From NCBI GenBank assembly GCA_029891345.1, contig CM056995.1:79051895-79115894 (forward strand): a stretch of DNA of 64,000 nucleotides. The letters are read 5' to 3'. The notes beneath the pieces are model-generated. The model worked only from the letters and a program-made list of their open reading frames with translations. It was not told where the DNA came from and searched no databases. The first letter of the stretch is position 1, and each line of letters starts with the position of its first letter. Source of the DNA: Dryococelus australis. Its lineage: Eukaryota; Arthropoda; Insecta; Phasmatodea; Phasmatidae. Below, one piece after another: positions 1 to 14,200 of the stretch. The translations under genes were made by a program, and so were the position numbers.

Positions 1-1721
1 CGTTTCATCACAAGTAAATGAGAAATGTGCATTGCACATCCTGCAAGCCCAGTTCTTATGTCTGCTAAAATATATATTGAAATTTTGGCAATGTGTCTCT
101 CATCACCATAAAAGATATAGCCCTGGCATACATTTCACCATGTGCAAGTTGAATTACACTACTGCCACAGAGACCACTCAACAATATTTCACTTCTGATG
201 GAAGATACACTCTTGACAACTGTGCTGGGGCCTAAATCTTGGAATATATACTGCCACCACTGGTTTTTGAAAATACCCACTATCTCCACCACTGCCACCC
301 AAACCGCAGACGACTCAAATATGTAAATTTAAGATGAATAAATAATAAAACAGTGAATACCCCACCTACAAGTATTTTTGTCCTATCTGCTTATCATTGA
401 TCAGCACATAAACAATTTCACTTTTGCACTGCTTGTAGAAGAGTACTTGCTTGCATATTCTCAAGTTTTTTCTAGCCAAAATAAGGTCATTTTATACTTA
501 ATTATGTTAATTAACTAATTATATATCATTAAGATGTTTAATTCAGTATTTACTAGTAACTGTTTGAAATGTAGTACAGTGTGAAGACTTGACTGCTACA
601 TTACATTAAGACTATTCAAATTTCCAAATAATAATTCACATGATTGTTGTGTGCACCAACTAATTGAGAATGAACAACATGATTCTGATTTATATTATAA
701 ACTGAATGTCAGTGCAACTTGCACGACACTGTGCTTACACATCCACTTTACATATAACAGTGCCTTTCCAGAAACTTAAGTTGCACGAGATGCAGCAACT
801 TCAGCCAATCTTAAGAACTATTCTGCTACAATTTCACTCAGCAATGTTACTTTCACTGTTCCTTTCATCCCAATGTAAACAAACAGAGCTATTCATGCCT
901 ATGATGGTTGGTAGTTCTGGAACTATCTTGATGTGCTCCTACAGGTAATCTCATAAAAATATACATTACCCTATCAACATATTAATATTGCTTGCTTTCA
1001 GCTAGTCAATTTTCTATAAGGGCATGACGCCCAAACTGGGATCAATTGTTTCTTTTGTCGAAGTTTATACCAAACTTGATAACTTTTTCCAACTTTGTGT
1101 CAATTGCAGTTCATTTCATATACCTTTTTCTTATGACTACAATAATTTATGCTAACTGCACTAAAACATGCACATCACATAATGCTATCAACTTTCCACC
1201 CATACACTAAAAACACTTGTAACAGACATGCCAGACATTTCAGTTGCAAGTACAGCTACTTTTTTTTCAGAGGCAAAGTCAAATACTGCTGAATAAAGGT
1301 ATTTAAAAACATTTTGAACAATTCTCTTTCTGCCACTTTCAAATGGTTGTCCCCAAACATGCCATTCTACATCAACAAATGGCTTAGTTCATTGACACAC
1401 CATTTTAACGACTTCTATTAGGATGCCGATATGATGGCTTCGAGCACAAGAAGAGACCTATCAAAACCATGAGAACAGACTGTCAATACATGGTGCATTA
1501 TGACTGTCCCAGATAACAACTGTCAAAAGATTCTAAAATAAGCATGGAAAATTGCCAGTGTAAAAACATAAAGAATCTGTTGTTTTATATATATATATTT
1601 TACACACTATAAGAATAGTTCTTTTTTATTTATGTATGTATTAGAGTTTGCATCATAAGTTCGTTAAAATGTGAACAACTTTTATATTCAGATACAGCGT
1701 GAAGGTGAATCAATCCGAAAA
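1..1721. other. AT-rich intergenic DNA, nothing recognised
   Basis: Only short chance reading frames occur here, the longest about 80 codons. No motif of a known gene, RNA or repeat was seen. Confidence 0.6.
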
Positions 1722-1946
1722 GACTAATGCCCAGTTGCACCATCGTGGTTTGAAACTCGATTCTAGATCGGATGTAGGATTTTCACAGAAAACTGTTGCA
1801 CCCTCTTCTAGCATCTTTACTTAGAAGCTTGAACTCGAATGGTGCAACCAAATATGTTAGAAGAGGGTGCAACAGTTTTCTGTGAAAATCTTACATTCAA
1901 TCTAGGATCAAGTTTCAAACCACGATGGTGTAACTGGACATTACTC
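1722..1946. mobile_element. Palindromic MITE with long terminal inverted repeats
   Basis: The two halves of this 225-bp stretch are reverse complements over almost 90 bases each, with a short unmatched loop around 1810-1850. Both arms contain AGTTGCACC/AGTTACACC, ATCGTGGTTTGAAAC and TTTTCACAGAAAACTGTTGC. Both arms end in a TAATG(C/T)CC-type terminus beside a TA. This is a non-autonomous DNA transposon that would fold into one hairpin. A TA target would suit Tc1/mariner, but no coding remnant is left to assign the superfamily. Confidence 0.85.
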
Positions 1947-4911
1947 ATGTAAATTTAAGTGTGAAAGAAGTGTAGTTAATGTAAGAACTGTGACTTTCTT
2001 TTGTAGGTATACAGTTCCATTATTTATCCATGTGACTTCTTAAAAGACAGTAAGCTGAGTATTAGACTAAATCACATTGCTTGCCTTTAGGGTTTTGATT
2101 AAGTTTACAAAAAGCAGGATAGCTGGTCTTTGCACTTTATTTAGGTTGACAAAATAATTTCCATTTCAAGGACAGAAATACTATTATAACTTGATTAAAT
2201 TTATTTAATCTTATAAACAGCAATGTTATTTCGTACCATCAGGTAATACTTTTAACAGTTCCACTAGTTAAAAAAAGTCTTTAAAGTCAATCATGATGCA
2301 ATGGTTGACAGTTAAAGAACCATTTAATTATATTTAACCCCATCCATACACAGCACGCAGCTAAAAGTGTGTCTGAATCTTCTTTTGACAATACTGTATA
2401 CATGCATATATCATACACTAGAAAAAATTACCACTGCTAAATCAAGGGAAGAAAGGTACATATGAGTGGACAGGCATTTAAGTTTAACAAAATCAACCTA
2501 GGTACATATTCAATGAGGTAACACACTTCAAATTTTTCTTTCATTAAATAATTTACTGCCTTTGAGAAAAATAACTTTGAACTGATAAAAGGTATTTTTT
2601 ATATCAATTATATATTTTGTTGGCCCTAAAAATTAGCCTTCTATAACTGCAACAGCTAATACACGTTTAACTTATTTCCAACAGAACATGTCCTCTCTGC
2701 CATAATTTTATCTAATGTTAAAATATCATATGTTCATTCTGACTAGAATCCACAGATGTTTCTGTACAAACCAAAAAAAACATTCAATATTTACCTTCAA
2801 ACTTTACACAAATATATGTATTGACACATCCAATCCAGAAAGAAAAAAAAAATAGAGGATGCTAATAAATAAATAAAATAAATATAAATAAAATGCTCTT
2901 CTAAAATGATCTACGCTAAGAATTTTACAACCTGACTCACTTTATCTTTAATATCTTACATTATAAAATATTTAAAGATTTTTTGGGGGAATTATTGTGA
3001 CGATACGAGTAGACAAAACAGTAATTTTATTTTTTGACAAAAAGTCAGAGTGTGGATTGGCATGGATAAAGTCGTGGATTTAATGTGAATTGGTCTGTGT
3101 TAGCAGTAATATTTTCTTTGGATTATAGGAATGAAATGAAACTAGTGACGTGGATACTTATGTTTTAAATTTATAGATCTAGATGGGATTTTTTTGTTAG
3201 ACACAAAAAAATCAGCATGCTAGCACATTGCAGATGCAAAATACACTTCCTGAAAGCTTTCACCCACTGATAAATTGCCCACCCACACCTCATGCATGTG
3301 TGGTGCCAACTCAAGGCCATGCTCACATCATAGGCATATACCTGATCAAAAGAGACCACATTTATTTCAACTAGTCACAGAGTTATATCATTAGAAAGGA
3401 TCACCCTGCAAAATTTACATAATTGTTTCCACCCAAGTACCCCATGTATCAGTGATTTTACAGATGTATTCACATTAAAAATGACATTTTAAAGTTATAA
3501 TGTTATGACTATGTGAAAACCCCAACTACATATATTTTAGTAAGTTTCTCTACATCAGCAATGTGTTAGAGGCACTGTATTCCATACTGCACACAGAGAG
3601 ATAAAGTGACAAAAGCTTCACATTTTAAAAATTTCAGTATTCATGATACACTACTGCCCAGGCTGGCTCTATTCAATTCACACTGTATTACCGACAATAA
3701 TTTTTCAATTCAAATGATGTAACAATATGCTAAATAATTGTGCTGACCTCAAAGAATTACTCCTTTCTTGTCACGGAACGATTTTCTCCAAAGTCATCAT
3801 CTATCTTGCTTCCACTGGGATTCTCCTGAAAGCTCAGAGCCACTCTCATCACGATGCTCCTAGAGCACCAACCAGAGTACAAAAGCAGGCAGAGAGTAGA
3901 CAAGCTGTACTACAACCTGTCTTACCATTACGCAAGCAAATGCAAACTAGAGTAACTGCAACTCCCGCAAAGCAAGAACATGCAAACGAAGCTGAGCAGT
4001 GTGTGTATTATAGTGGATGGTCAGAGAATGCAACCCCACTGGCCAATAGCACTTACCAAGAACTCTTCACATGGAACTGCCACCCAAGTCAGGCTGCCCC
4101 TGCAAAACATGTACTGGAATAAATTCTGTCACATCCTTGCTTGCTAACTTAAATTACACAAGCAGTATTTGCTAGTGCATAGATGAGCACACAATGTAGG
4201 AGACTTCATTTTGTGATTTTGCACTATCAGATGAATCAATTACTTGTAAAAAATAAAACACTTGTTTCCCTAACATATTAATATTAATGTAACAATACAG
4301 TCAAAAGGAAAAATTGAGCTGTCAAACCATAGCCATACTGCCACACTTTATCAATTAAAGTGAGCAATACATGGGATAAATATTTGATACATATATGTTT
4401 CATTGATAAAAATCAAATGAACCTTTATGAAGTTACAACATGCATAATATTGTAATTAAAGATGCTACATCCAAAAACATGTTTTCCAGTAGGCTTCTTC
4501 AAGCCATTTATATTTTCCATTACATTATATAGTCACTGTTTTCTGCATAAATAATTTTTTACATCCTATCCACAAATTTGAGAAAAACATAACGTACATT
4601 TATACATCAAATTTAAATAGTAAGTAAAAAAGACTACTAACAATTAAGCACACAAACTGATCCTGTACAAAGTAAGCAAAAGAATATCCATAAAGAATTA
4701 TAAAAAACATTGCTCAACAATGACATTCATTTATATCATTAGCCAATAATTAATAGTTTCTATTTCAGAAAACTCTGCACTATTCTGACAGACATATTTT
4801 ATTTATAAGTTCAATGGAAAAAAATCCTGTGACAATTGCTTAAATGCAACATGTTTTATAATTACCTGTAGTTGACTACAATACCAGCCAGTTCAATTTT
4901 ACTATATTATA
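1947..4911. other. AT-rich non-coding stretch with one unassigned 131-codon frame
   Basis: Very AT-rich with many AATAAA-like words. At 3727-4122 a plus-strand frame of 131 codons lies in a GC-richer patch. Its protein is low in hydrophobic periodicity and resembles no family I know. It may be chance, or the shadow of an old repeat. Confidence 0.5.
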
Positions 4912-6855
4912 CAGTAGAATCCCGTTGTAGCGAGCACTGCAACTGTGAGAACACAATTATAACAAGGTCTTTTTGAGGAACCGTCAAAAAATCGCAAAAA
5001 TATTCCATGAAAAATTGTTATTTTAAGAGTTGAAACATGTACGGCGAGATCATGTGAAGCAGGCTTGCGGCGGGACTCCTGTCCATGTGAAGCACGCTTT
5101 TGTTATCTGTCTGTCGTAACTCCACTCCCTCGCTCCGCCTCCTCATTTCCCTAAGTACCTTGTGCCTCTCTGATGTGTCACATTCTTACACCTTGCCACC
5201 TAACCTACCCTCTCTGGCAAACCAGGCACATTGTTCTATAAATAGAATACTGCCCATTCTACCTTGCTCTCGTTTTCATGAACCAGTTCTGCTTTTCCGT
5301 AGTCATTCACGGTCATTGTGCTGTCAAATGTGTTTGGTTTCAAATAACCTGGCTTATGTGGATTGATCGTTATTGTTAAATGAAAACAAATATAACAGTC
5401 TAAGCGATAACTGGAATAGAAAACAGCTACATATTAACAGATTTTCGCACTGTTTTTTTTCCATACTGTGGCATACCAATTAAAGATAGGGACACAGCTA
5501 CTACTAGATTTTATCTTTGTGCTATAAAGAACATAATTTAAATCCATTTTGATAAAGTTTTCATGAAATTTTGCTGGTTTTAAGTAAGCCTCACACCATG
5601 CAGGTTCTTTTTAGTTGAAAACGTATAATTTTACAGTGACTATGTATTTACTGGCATAATTCTCGCACTGGCACAATCAAGTAAAGAAATTTAATGGTGC
5701 CGAATTAGGGACAAAACTTTTCCTTTCATATTTCACGCAGTATGTTTCTCTCAACGAGGCATGTAATGCTAACGGGCCCAAGCGGCACATGCTTTGTTCG
5801 ACTGCGCCAGGTTGCTGACACTTCAAGGTCACTGGTCCCGTTATCAATTTCTGGCTGCCACGCCCACGCTGCAAACATGTAAACAAAATTAGTCCGTGAG
5901 TTGATTGGTATGCTAGTGGTTTTTTTTAATGCAAAGGGAATAGTTTACATTGAAATTAATTTTAGTTTAGCATCAATAAATAATGGATCTGCATTTAAAC
6001 TGCAGGTAATTGCGTATGCAAAGGAACACAGCAACAGAGAAGCAGGCCGAAAATTCACTGTTTTTGAGTTTAACGTGCATGGCAATTTTTTCCAACACCG
6101 GGCCACTGTTAGGAAGTGAACCGGACCTGTAACGATGGCAGTGGTGGGCGGCTGCCACCCGACAGAATAATTGTCTATTGACCAACAGACCGACAGCAGC
6201 AAGCTGCCGCCGCATCCGGCCTTACCCAGCTACGTACACACTGCAATGTTTTCGCTGCTAGCCCTAGCAAGAGTGATTTAATTTTGAATATGTATCTTCA
6301 TATCGTTTATCAATAAATAAAGTGCTGTGTTTGTAAAAAACGTATCCCCAGTGGTTGGCGAGGGGTTACTTACAGTAGACCCCATTTTCATGCACATGTC
6401 TTGGCGATTCCTTGCATAATTCATGCACCCTAATTTTTTGCAATAAAATCCTGTAAAAAACAAGCGAGAATTATACCAGTAAATACACGTGTTTGGCTTG
6501 AGGCGGGCGTGCGAGGCTGTGACGGGTGAGTTATCACTTGCAGGACAGTGCTTTGGCGGCTGAATAAGCGATAGCAGGAAATGTTGCGCAGGCCGGGCAA
6601 CTGATTGCGGGACAATGCTGCATAGGCAGAGCAAATGATTGCAGGCTGAGCTGCTATAATTACGTGGCGCGGTCAGATTTTCCTGTCATTTTATGTTATG
6701 GTGGTTTGAACACTATTTAAAAGCAATTTCAGGGTGAATTTTAAGTAGTACTGGGGATAAAAATCGGTCTAATTCGGAAACAGCGAGGATACTCTTATAG
6801 CAAGGATTGAGCCTGGAACCATGACATCTCGCTATAACGGGACTCTATTGTACTG
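4912..6855 (+). mobile_element. pogo/Tigger-type DNA transposon relic
   Basis: The left end starts CAGTAGAATCCCGTTGTAGC. The right end, read on the minus strand, starts CAGTACAATAGAGTCCCGTT and continues ATAGCGAG, a diverged inverted repeat with a 5-base indel. The CAGT...CCCGTTATAGCGA terminus is typical of pogo/Tigger elements. A TA precedes the left end at 4910-4911, but the matching TA on the right is not preserved. The 1.9-kb interior is too short and too interrupted for an intact transposase. A DNA-binding remnant remains at about 5970-6119. Confidence 0.75.
5970..6119 (+). pseudogene. Remnant of pogo/Tigger transposase N-terminal HTH (Brk/CENP-B-like) domain
   Basis: About 48 codons in an open frame read FKLQVIAYAKEHSNREAGRK followed by FTVFEFNV. 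This fits the pattern of the psq/Brinker-type helix-turn-helix found at the N terminus of CENP-B/Tigger transposases (FKL-x-VI-x-YA-x-x-x-xNR-x-A-x-R-x-F-x-V-x-E-x-xV). In those proteins it binds the element ends. Some expected positions are changed and no DDE catalytic region follows, so it is a dead fragment. It lies inside the element bounded by pogo-type ends, on the plus strand. Confidence 0.7.
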
Positions 6856-7681
6856 TTTTATTTATTTGAAATGTCAGACCACAGTTAATCAATATACCCT
6901 TCTCTTCAATGAATTACAATTTTACCAAATAAAAAATTTCAAAAAAAAGATAAAAGTAGTACTACAAAATTTACTCCATCTGTAATATGGAATACACTGT
7001 GCTTTCAGGTAAATGTTTCGTGGCTAAAAGCTAGTATCAGCTGTGAGTGTCGCACATCACGTTTGGAAGAACAATATTTCTGTTATAGCTGTCATAACTG
7101 AGCTGTCTGGAATAGAGTACAAGAAGTAAACAACTATTTTTAATTTCCTGAAACCACAATGCTTTGTAATGAAGCTACGCAATATTTTGACAGCAGTCTC
7201 AGAGCACTTTATGATAAACAGTATTGCTACAATATGCTCAACATTCCCAGCAGGCAATGGTGTGTTGTTAGCCGAGTACGTTTCAAATCAACCTTTGAAA
7301 AATTTCCCTGTCCCTAACTATAAACATTTTAACAAACAGATTGATTACCATGCTCCCAGTAAAGTTGGTAGCAAGTTCCATGCTGTAACTTTGACAATTA
7401 GTGGCATCATTACTGGTGTATAAATATTGTAACTAGATCAATGACAACTTTAATTTTTAATGAGATGGGAGGATAAAAAATGAACAGAGAAGTAAATCCT
7501 AAGCAAGACTCTTAAAGTGCTCAATCAACCACAAACATGCCAGAACAACAAATATGGGTAACAAAATCACATAAAACTAATAAGGTTGTGCAACATGTTG
7601 GTATACCAGCTACTGCACAATATTTTTTCAAATATTACAACTGTGATAATAGTGATAAAACTTCCAGCAATGCAAATGGTG

Positions 7682-8252
7682 TATACCATCTACCAAAAAG
7701 TAATTGGGCACCGTGAAGATACGTAATTCAGTATGTCAATTGACTTGTGTTTCATGGCATTCTGCATAGGACCGCTGGTGTTTGTCCGTGGTAGCATGAA
7801 CACAGAGGTCTATTGTAGCATTCTGGATAATGAAATGTTTCCATCATTGTGGAATTTTTATGAAATGGACCTCTGTTACTTTCAGGATGACAATGCCAGG
7901 TGTCATGTTTCAAGGGCTACTATGCAGGGGTATGCTGACAATAATGTTTGCCGATTGAACTGGCCCGCCCAGAGCCCAACCTCAACCCTATAGAACATCT
8001 TTGTGACAAATTGGATTGCCGGGTGAGGGCTCGTCACGTGTGGCCAAAATCCATTGCACAACTCACAGAATGGTTGCAAGAGGAATGACGACGAATCCAC
8101 ATGGATGTCCTGCAAACACTCGTACATAACATGCCAGACAGGGTGACTGGTGTTATAGCCGCAAGAGGTGGCCCTACGAGATTCTAACAGGGTGACAACC
8201 ACCGAGCAAACATTGTGGACAGGTGCCCAATTACTTTTTGGTATATAGTGTA
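7682..8252 (+). mobile_element. Internally deleted Tc1-like transposon with 31-bp terminal inverted repeats
   Basis: The left end (7682-7712) and right end (8222-8252) are inverted repeats matching at 28 of 31 positions, including a perfect 21-base block ending ...GTAATTGGGCACC. Both begin at a TA dinucleotide, the Tc1/mariner target. Intact elements are usually well over 1.2 kb, but this copy is 571 bp. The left terminus runs almost directly into the middle of the transposase gene, so the promoter and DNA-binding half are gone. Confidence 0.9.
7745..8187 (+). pseudogene. Tc1-like transposase, C-terminal half, frameshifted
   Basis: The frame carries GPLVFVRGSMNTEVY, then FQDDNARCH with the second catalytic Asp, then LNWPAQSP, all landmarks of the DDE_3 endonuclease of Tc1 transposases. 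At about 7976 a base is lost and the homology continues in another frame through LNPIEHL. A TGA interrupts it at about 8088, and it ends at the natural-looking TAA at 8185-8187. The N-terminal HTH and first catalytic Asp are missing. The fragment fills nearly all the space between the inverted repeats and cannot encode an active enzyme. Confidence 0.85.
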
Positions 8253-11200
8253 GCCAGATATTCAGGAATGAAAAACAGAACACAAGATTGACACATTGCA
8301 TTTTTGACACATCCAGCACACAGACATTAAATGGACCTTAAATGGACCTAATTAATTCAGAAACTACAACATGCACTGAACAGAGCTAAAATATTATACA
8401 AACAATTATAAACACTTGTTTGAACATGCTACAGTGAAGTTTTGTTTGTTGATAAATATCTTTTTACTTTAACATTTTGGTAGGTTATGTGATTAATCTT
8501 AAAATATAGCATACTGTATTACGCAAGAATACTATGCAGAACATGTGCCCAAAACTGAATTGCTTTGGGTAAAACAGTACATCCAGCAATCCTACACATC
8601 AGTGAGCATACAAAAAGGTCACCTTCACAAAAAAGTTATTTTTTTTTATTTTTAATTCAATTTCAAATATTATGCAACAACATTATCTCTGCTTGTGTAA
8701 CTTTCCAAATACAGTAGTAAATTAAAGTGAATTTAAAGTGAATACATAAACCATTGTTTCATGTTTATCGTGGATAGTACAAGTAGGCACATTAGCCTTG
8801 CTTCCCCCTCTCCTGCATGCAACATGAAAGATTAGCACCTTTGATTGTGTATCATGATATTCGTAATATTAACTATACTGCAAAATATTACTAATGCTGC
8901 TATTATTGTATTATTAGTGATACTGTAGAATTAATGATGAAGCCACAAACTGAAACAAGCACTGTTGTTCATAATCAACATATATAGTTGCTTGTGTCAT
9001 GCACTTTCCTATTAGTCTTTTGCTTATGTGCTACGTACAGACTGTAGACGTTGTGTGAGCAGCAACGACCGGTAATGTCAAAGTGCGGGTGTTTACCAAT
9101 TGTCTTGTACAGTTTTTTAAAGCAAGAAATAATTGGTATTTTACTGCCATAGTTAAAATTTGAAAGGGTATTTATTTTGAGACTGAACGACTATATTGGG
9201 TAACTTTTTCCACAGAACTTTCCTATTCCCATTCCAAATAAATGTCAACAATTAGCCAGTGTGCATAAGATATGTGAATATTATTTTTCGGAGCTATGTG
9301 ATGTTTAATTACTTCTGCATAGAAAGTGTACTGCATGTATTTAATAAGGAAAAATGTATGTTGCTTCCACCAAGTTGAAGCCTGACACTGTAATTAGATA
9401 ATCATTACGTAATAATGACTGAATCTTGCAGCAATAATTCTGTTAGAATAATTTTTTTCTTGCTCGAGAGTGCGATGTCTTTGAAACCGGATGCTACTGT
9501 GACTGTATTTTTGAATGAATGTCTAAATGTATACTTTTGTGTCTTGTTGCTCTAATTTATATAGGTGAATCAGGAATTCACTGCCATAGCTTATAAAAAT
9601 CTCATATGTTCTATTCGAGCCAGCACACACACATACAAATGAATTAAGGGATTTTAAAATAAAGGCACACTATTCCACTGTACGTACCATTCTTTTTGCA
9701 GAGTCCAAAAAAATACAAATAATACGCACATAAATTCTACATTATAAAAGTTTTTTTTTTACCACTGAATCTTTTTATTTAATAAGCCTCACCATTTAAA
9801 TACATTAACACAGTCTTGTCTTATTTTGCTCCAGCAGGTTCAGTACCTGTATCAAAATACAGCTTGTCAGCCAAAGTGTGTCTTCAAATATGCTGACCTC
9901 TAGTAGGTAGCTGCTGGGGTGCAAACCCGTGTCAGCTGCTGCCAAGATGCAAACAGTGGAACTGCATCCAGAGGGAAGAAATGAGCTCACCACGATATGG
10001 GCTTGTCTCCAATGTTAAAAATTCCCATAAGAGGTGATGTCATTTGTTTGTACGCATGCACACATAGCCCAGGAATGGAGCACAAAACCTATGTGCACAT
10101 TACGGCATTGCAACATCGCAGCTCTCAGAATTGCCCACTGTTTATGATTGATGAAATGAACAACAATAACTATATTCGCATCAGAATGATAAAAGGAAAA
10201 TCATTAAAATTTTACACAGAAATACTTTGTAGAAAACTAGGTATGCACATGCTCTTATGCTCTTTAATACCAGCTGCTCAAGTATGTGAGAGAAATTCAT
10301 CACTGAGATTGATACTGTGCCGTCACATGTTCCAATATTCAATTTGAATGACAGACAGGAGAATCTAATAAACCTCCAACAAAGAAACAGGACACACAAA
10401 ATAGTTTATTTTCACACGCCAAATAACTTTACCTTTCCAACCATTTTTCCTCATTATCAAACTTCAAAAACTACTGTCACATTGGTATTATGATTATCAG
10501 TGATGAGAATAATTAAGACTATTCAGTTCTCTCACGAGGATAGAGATGCATTTTCAGCAACTAACCACCTGTATGATTACACTCATTTACACATGTTTTA
10601 AAGTTGTTTCTTTTATAAACACACTATTTATTGAGAATATACTTTTAAAATCTGTTAGTGTAAAATGTTGCAAGGTGTTTAATTTTTTTACAAAGCAAAC
10701 AACACATGACCAAATAATATTTTCTGAAAGAGTACTTTCTGCAATACTAAGTTTCCTATTTGAAATTTGCTTCAACTTTTTGTAGTTATGTACCATACTG
10801 GTTAGTTTTAATAATTCTTGTGTGCTTATTTTAATCACTGTGCAGTTATTTATCTACATTAAGAAACAAATACACTGACTATTGTTAAGTTGCAGTCATA
10901 AGTTTGGTATTTTGTATGAAAAAGTGTCAGAAAAAATTCTATCTTCTCTAACAGATTTACTTAAGTAATTTTATTAATTTTTAAATGTTGGACATGCATT
11001 TTATTTATTTTATTCAAGCACTACCTCCACTTCTTTAAGAGGTATGTTACACCCTCGTACAAAGCAGCCAATTCTCAGAACAGGACGATAGGCCCTAAGT
11101 TTTTCTGAAGATCAGAAATAACTTACAGTTTTTAAGTTCAGAGTGTGAACATATTTGCATTTACCACCTTAAAAATATTTTTTCATTTACATATTCACAC

Positions 11201-14200
11201 ATTTATGGAAAATCTCATTCTAATACATGTAAAATTTAAAAACAAAAACCTGAAAAAATAACTCTTTGTGAAATAATTTGCTCTCAGTTTAACCTATTCC
11301 ATTTACAGCTTTGTACCCTCCATACTATCAAAGTACAAGATGCTCAGAAAAATGTATAAAAATTACTGCTAACCAACATGTGTTTGAACCTGCTTGAAGT
11401 GTTAGGTGAATAAAAAACTTTTTTAGGAACTCAAACACATTCTCAGCATACCTAAAAACCAAGATTTAATCCCTGCGGTACTAACATTTAATAAATAATT
11501 TACACTGATATATATTTCACTACATTCTAAACTCAATAATTTTTATAACAACATTTGGAGAAACATAAACTGGAATAATCAGTTCCTTGAGTGTTCAGTT
11601 TTCAACTTCATTCCAGACTACATAACCCTAAAAATTAATTTCTTTCAATATTTTTAATTTTCAGGAATTTTTTTTGCACTGGATCAAAAAATGTGACACA
11701 GAAGTTTTCGAAATTAATGTCTATTTAATATTAATTACTCTATCTTTGAGTCTTCAGTGAAACAAAAAAATAAAATAATATTTCTCCTTTCTTTTACATG
11801 GAAATTATTTAAAACAGCCAATTAGTGTTTTGATAGAAACCAACCAGCAGCAGCTGACAAATCTGAAAAGAGGTGATGCACAATGCACAAAATGACAAAT
11901 TCTCAAAGAAAAAGTACTAGATACGATTTTGAGATCAAGGGAAACAATTTTTCATGCATTTTCTGATGAGACATTATGCAGCCAGTTGTGGAGAAAGGAT
12001 TATATTCCCCAAACACCTTCAGAAAGAACTACAAATTAATAAATCAGTAAATGATATCTTTAACAAAGAGTAACACAATTTTGTTCAGTTATAATAAGAG
12101 CCCATAACAAGGGCAATAGATCTTGAATTCTGCCCCTTTGTCTCTTTTTTGTTATATGTAAACTGCTCTGCAAATGGCTATCTTCAACAGGTTCTGAATA
12201 ACTATTACATAACGTTTTGTGATAAAAGTTGTATCTGAGAACAGCAGTTGAAAAATACACTTCAATCACTTTAGCTGATATCTTATTAGAATACACAAGT
12301 ATCTGTAAAAAAAAATTGTACATCTGAACAGAACAAAAAAAGAAATACTGGGAATTTTTTTGAGGAGATTGGGGAAGGGAGGAGGGAAGGTTAACCAATG
12401 TTTTTACAAAAAACATATTAAAACATTGAAAAGCAGAATGTATACATCTCTTTGCCAAAGGCAAGATAAATGATTAGAAACACATTAAAAAATGAATGTA
12501 AAACATCAGGAAGCAAGAGATACCGAAATTGAAAAATTTACTTAGTGAGGCAAGGGAAGTTATATATTAAGGGTGGGGAAAAGAAGGGTTACAAATGTTT
12601 AAATGGAGATGCTGACATACGAACAATAAGAGAGAACAAGGGTAGGGTGTTGCACAAACAGCATCAGTTCATTTTCATGGACAATGAGAAATGGAAAACA
12701 GCACACAGGCATACGTTGATCTGTTGTGGCAAAGAATTCAAAACAAAATTTGGAGAGCCTAGGTAGACTACAGCAAATAATAGAAGGAAAGGCGATAGTA
12801 CAGGAAATGACAGTTGATAATGGTGTTTATAAGGAGCCATACAAGTACTGTAAACACATCAATAAGAGGAATCGAATGACAAGGTTTGAACCGCTCTTTA
12901 ACATAGGGATTTTGAGAGCTGATTAGGATGAATCAAGGTAAGTATGGAGCAGTGCCAGAATGTGGGGGCATGGTACAGAGATCTCTGAGAAAACCCACCA
13001 ACCAATAGCATTGCCCAAGCATGATTCAATGCGTGAAAATCTGAAGAGTAGTCAAGGAGGCAAAGGTAGTGCCTCAATATAAGATAGGTGGAACTGAAAC
13101 ACAAAGTAAAAGAAACCATTTTCATGTTTACTTGTAAGCAACACCATACAGGATGTCTGTGGAACTGAGTCGGTGTAAGATGTACAGTAAAACCATGGAG
13201 AATACCACAGTTTTCTTAATTGCAGGGAGAAGTAGAGAAGGGAGGATATATGCATAGCTATTCATGTGCTCTGGTAGGGCTGGGATTCCTTGACTAGCTG
13301 GCAGTGACAGCAACTCATAATCAAATTTAGTTTTTTATACTGATGTAAACAGTTTCTTTTAGTCAGTAGATGTACGCAGTTGCTAGTTTGTAGTTACTGT
13401 TAGAAAAGTCAAATTTTTTCACTAAATGAAAACACATTTTTCAATTACATTAATAATAAAAAAACCAATCCAAAACTGAACTTACTTATTCAACGTCTGA
13501 AAATATGTAGAAATTGTCAACCTCAAATTCTACACTTGGTGAGACACTTAGATGTGGGCAGCAGGCATGTTGTATAAGTTGCAGGCATGTTGTATAAGTT
13601 GCAGGTACCACAATCTGTTTAAAGAAATCTTCTGAGAGTCTGCAGGAATGGCAACCTTCAACAAACCAATGTTAAAAGAACTTTTTACAGTCAAAATTGC
13701 ATTTAACACCTCCAGACAATTACAACTGCATAATTTTTCTTTACGACGTTCACATCACATTTGTTCCACTTTGGCACTAAAATACCACAAACACAACACA
13801 GTGAATGCTAATTTGCACAAATCAATAAATTGAATTATGATCCCAGCATTGTGGTACTGTCCCAGGCAACTCAATCAATCTGAATTTCTTGACAACCTCT
13901 TGCATACGTAGACACAATATGAATTAATTTGCAGTCCACTGAAATGTTATATAAAACCACTGCCAATTGTTTACTCACACTGATATAATAACACTGAATA
14001 GGCCACAACCTAATTATTATACACTTATTTCACAAAATGGAGTTTTAACATCCCATTTGGTATACGATTACACTTTATACATAGCTGGTTCATTCTTTGA
14101 TATAGTAGCATCTGATAACATTATTTTGCACAAATCACCCACGATGAACATTTAGAACACACCTTCAACCTTCATCTGTCCCTGTTCTGTTTCATCACAC

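Noticed and set aside
3727-4122. 131-codon plus-strand frame as a host gene
   Set aside because: No recognisable domain, no start context or splice sites that support it, and low-complexity composition; left as unassigned.
12060-12464. 134-codon minus-strand frame
   Set aside because: Phe/Tyr/Asn/Lys-rich composition typical of translated AT-rich DNA, with no motif.
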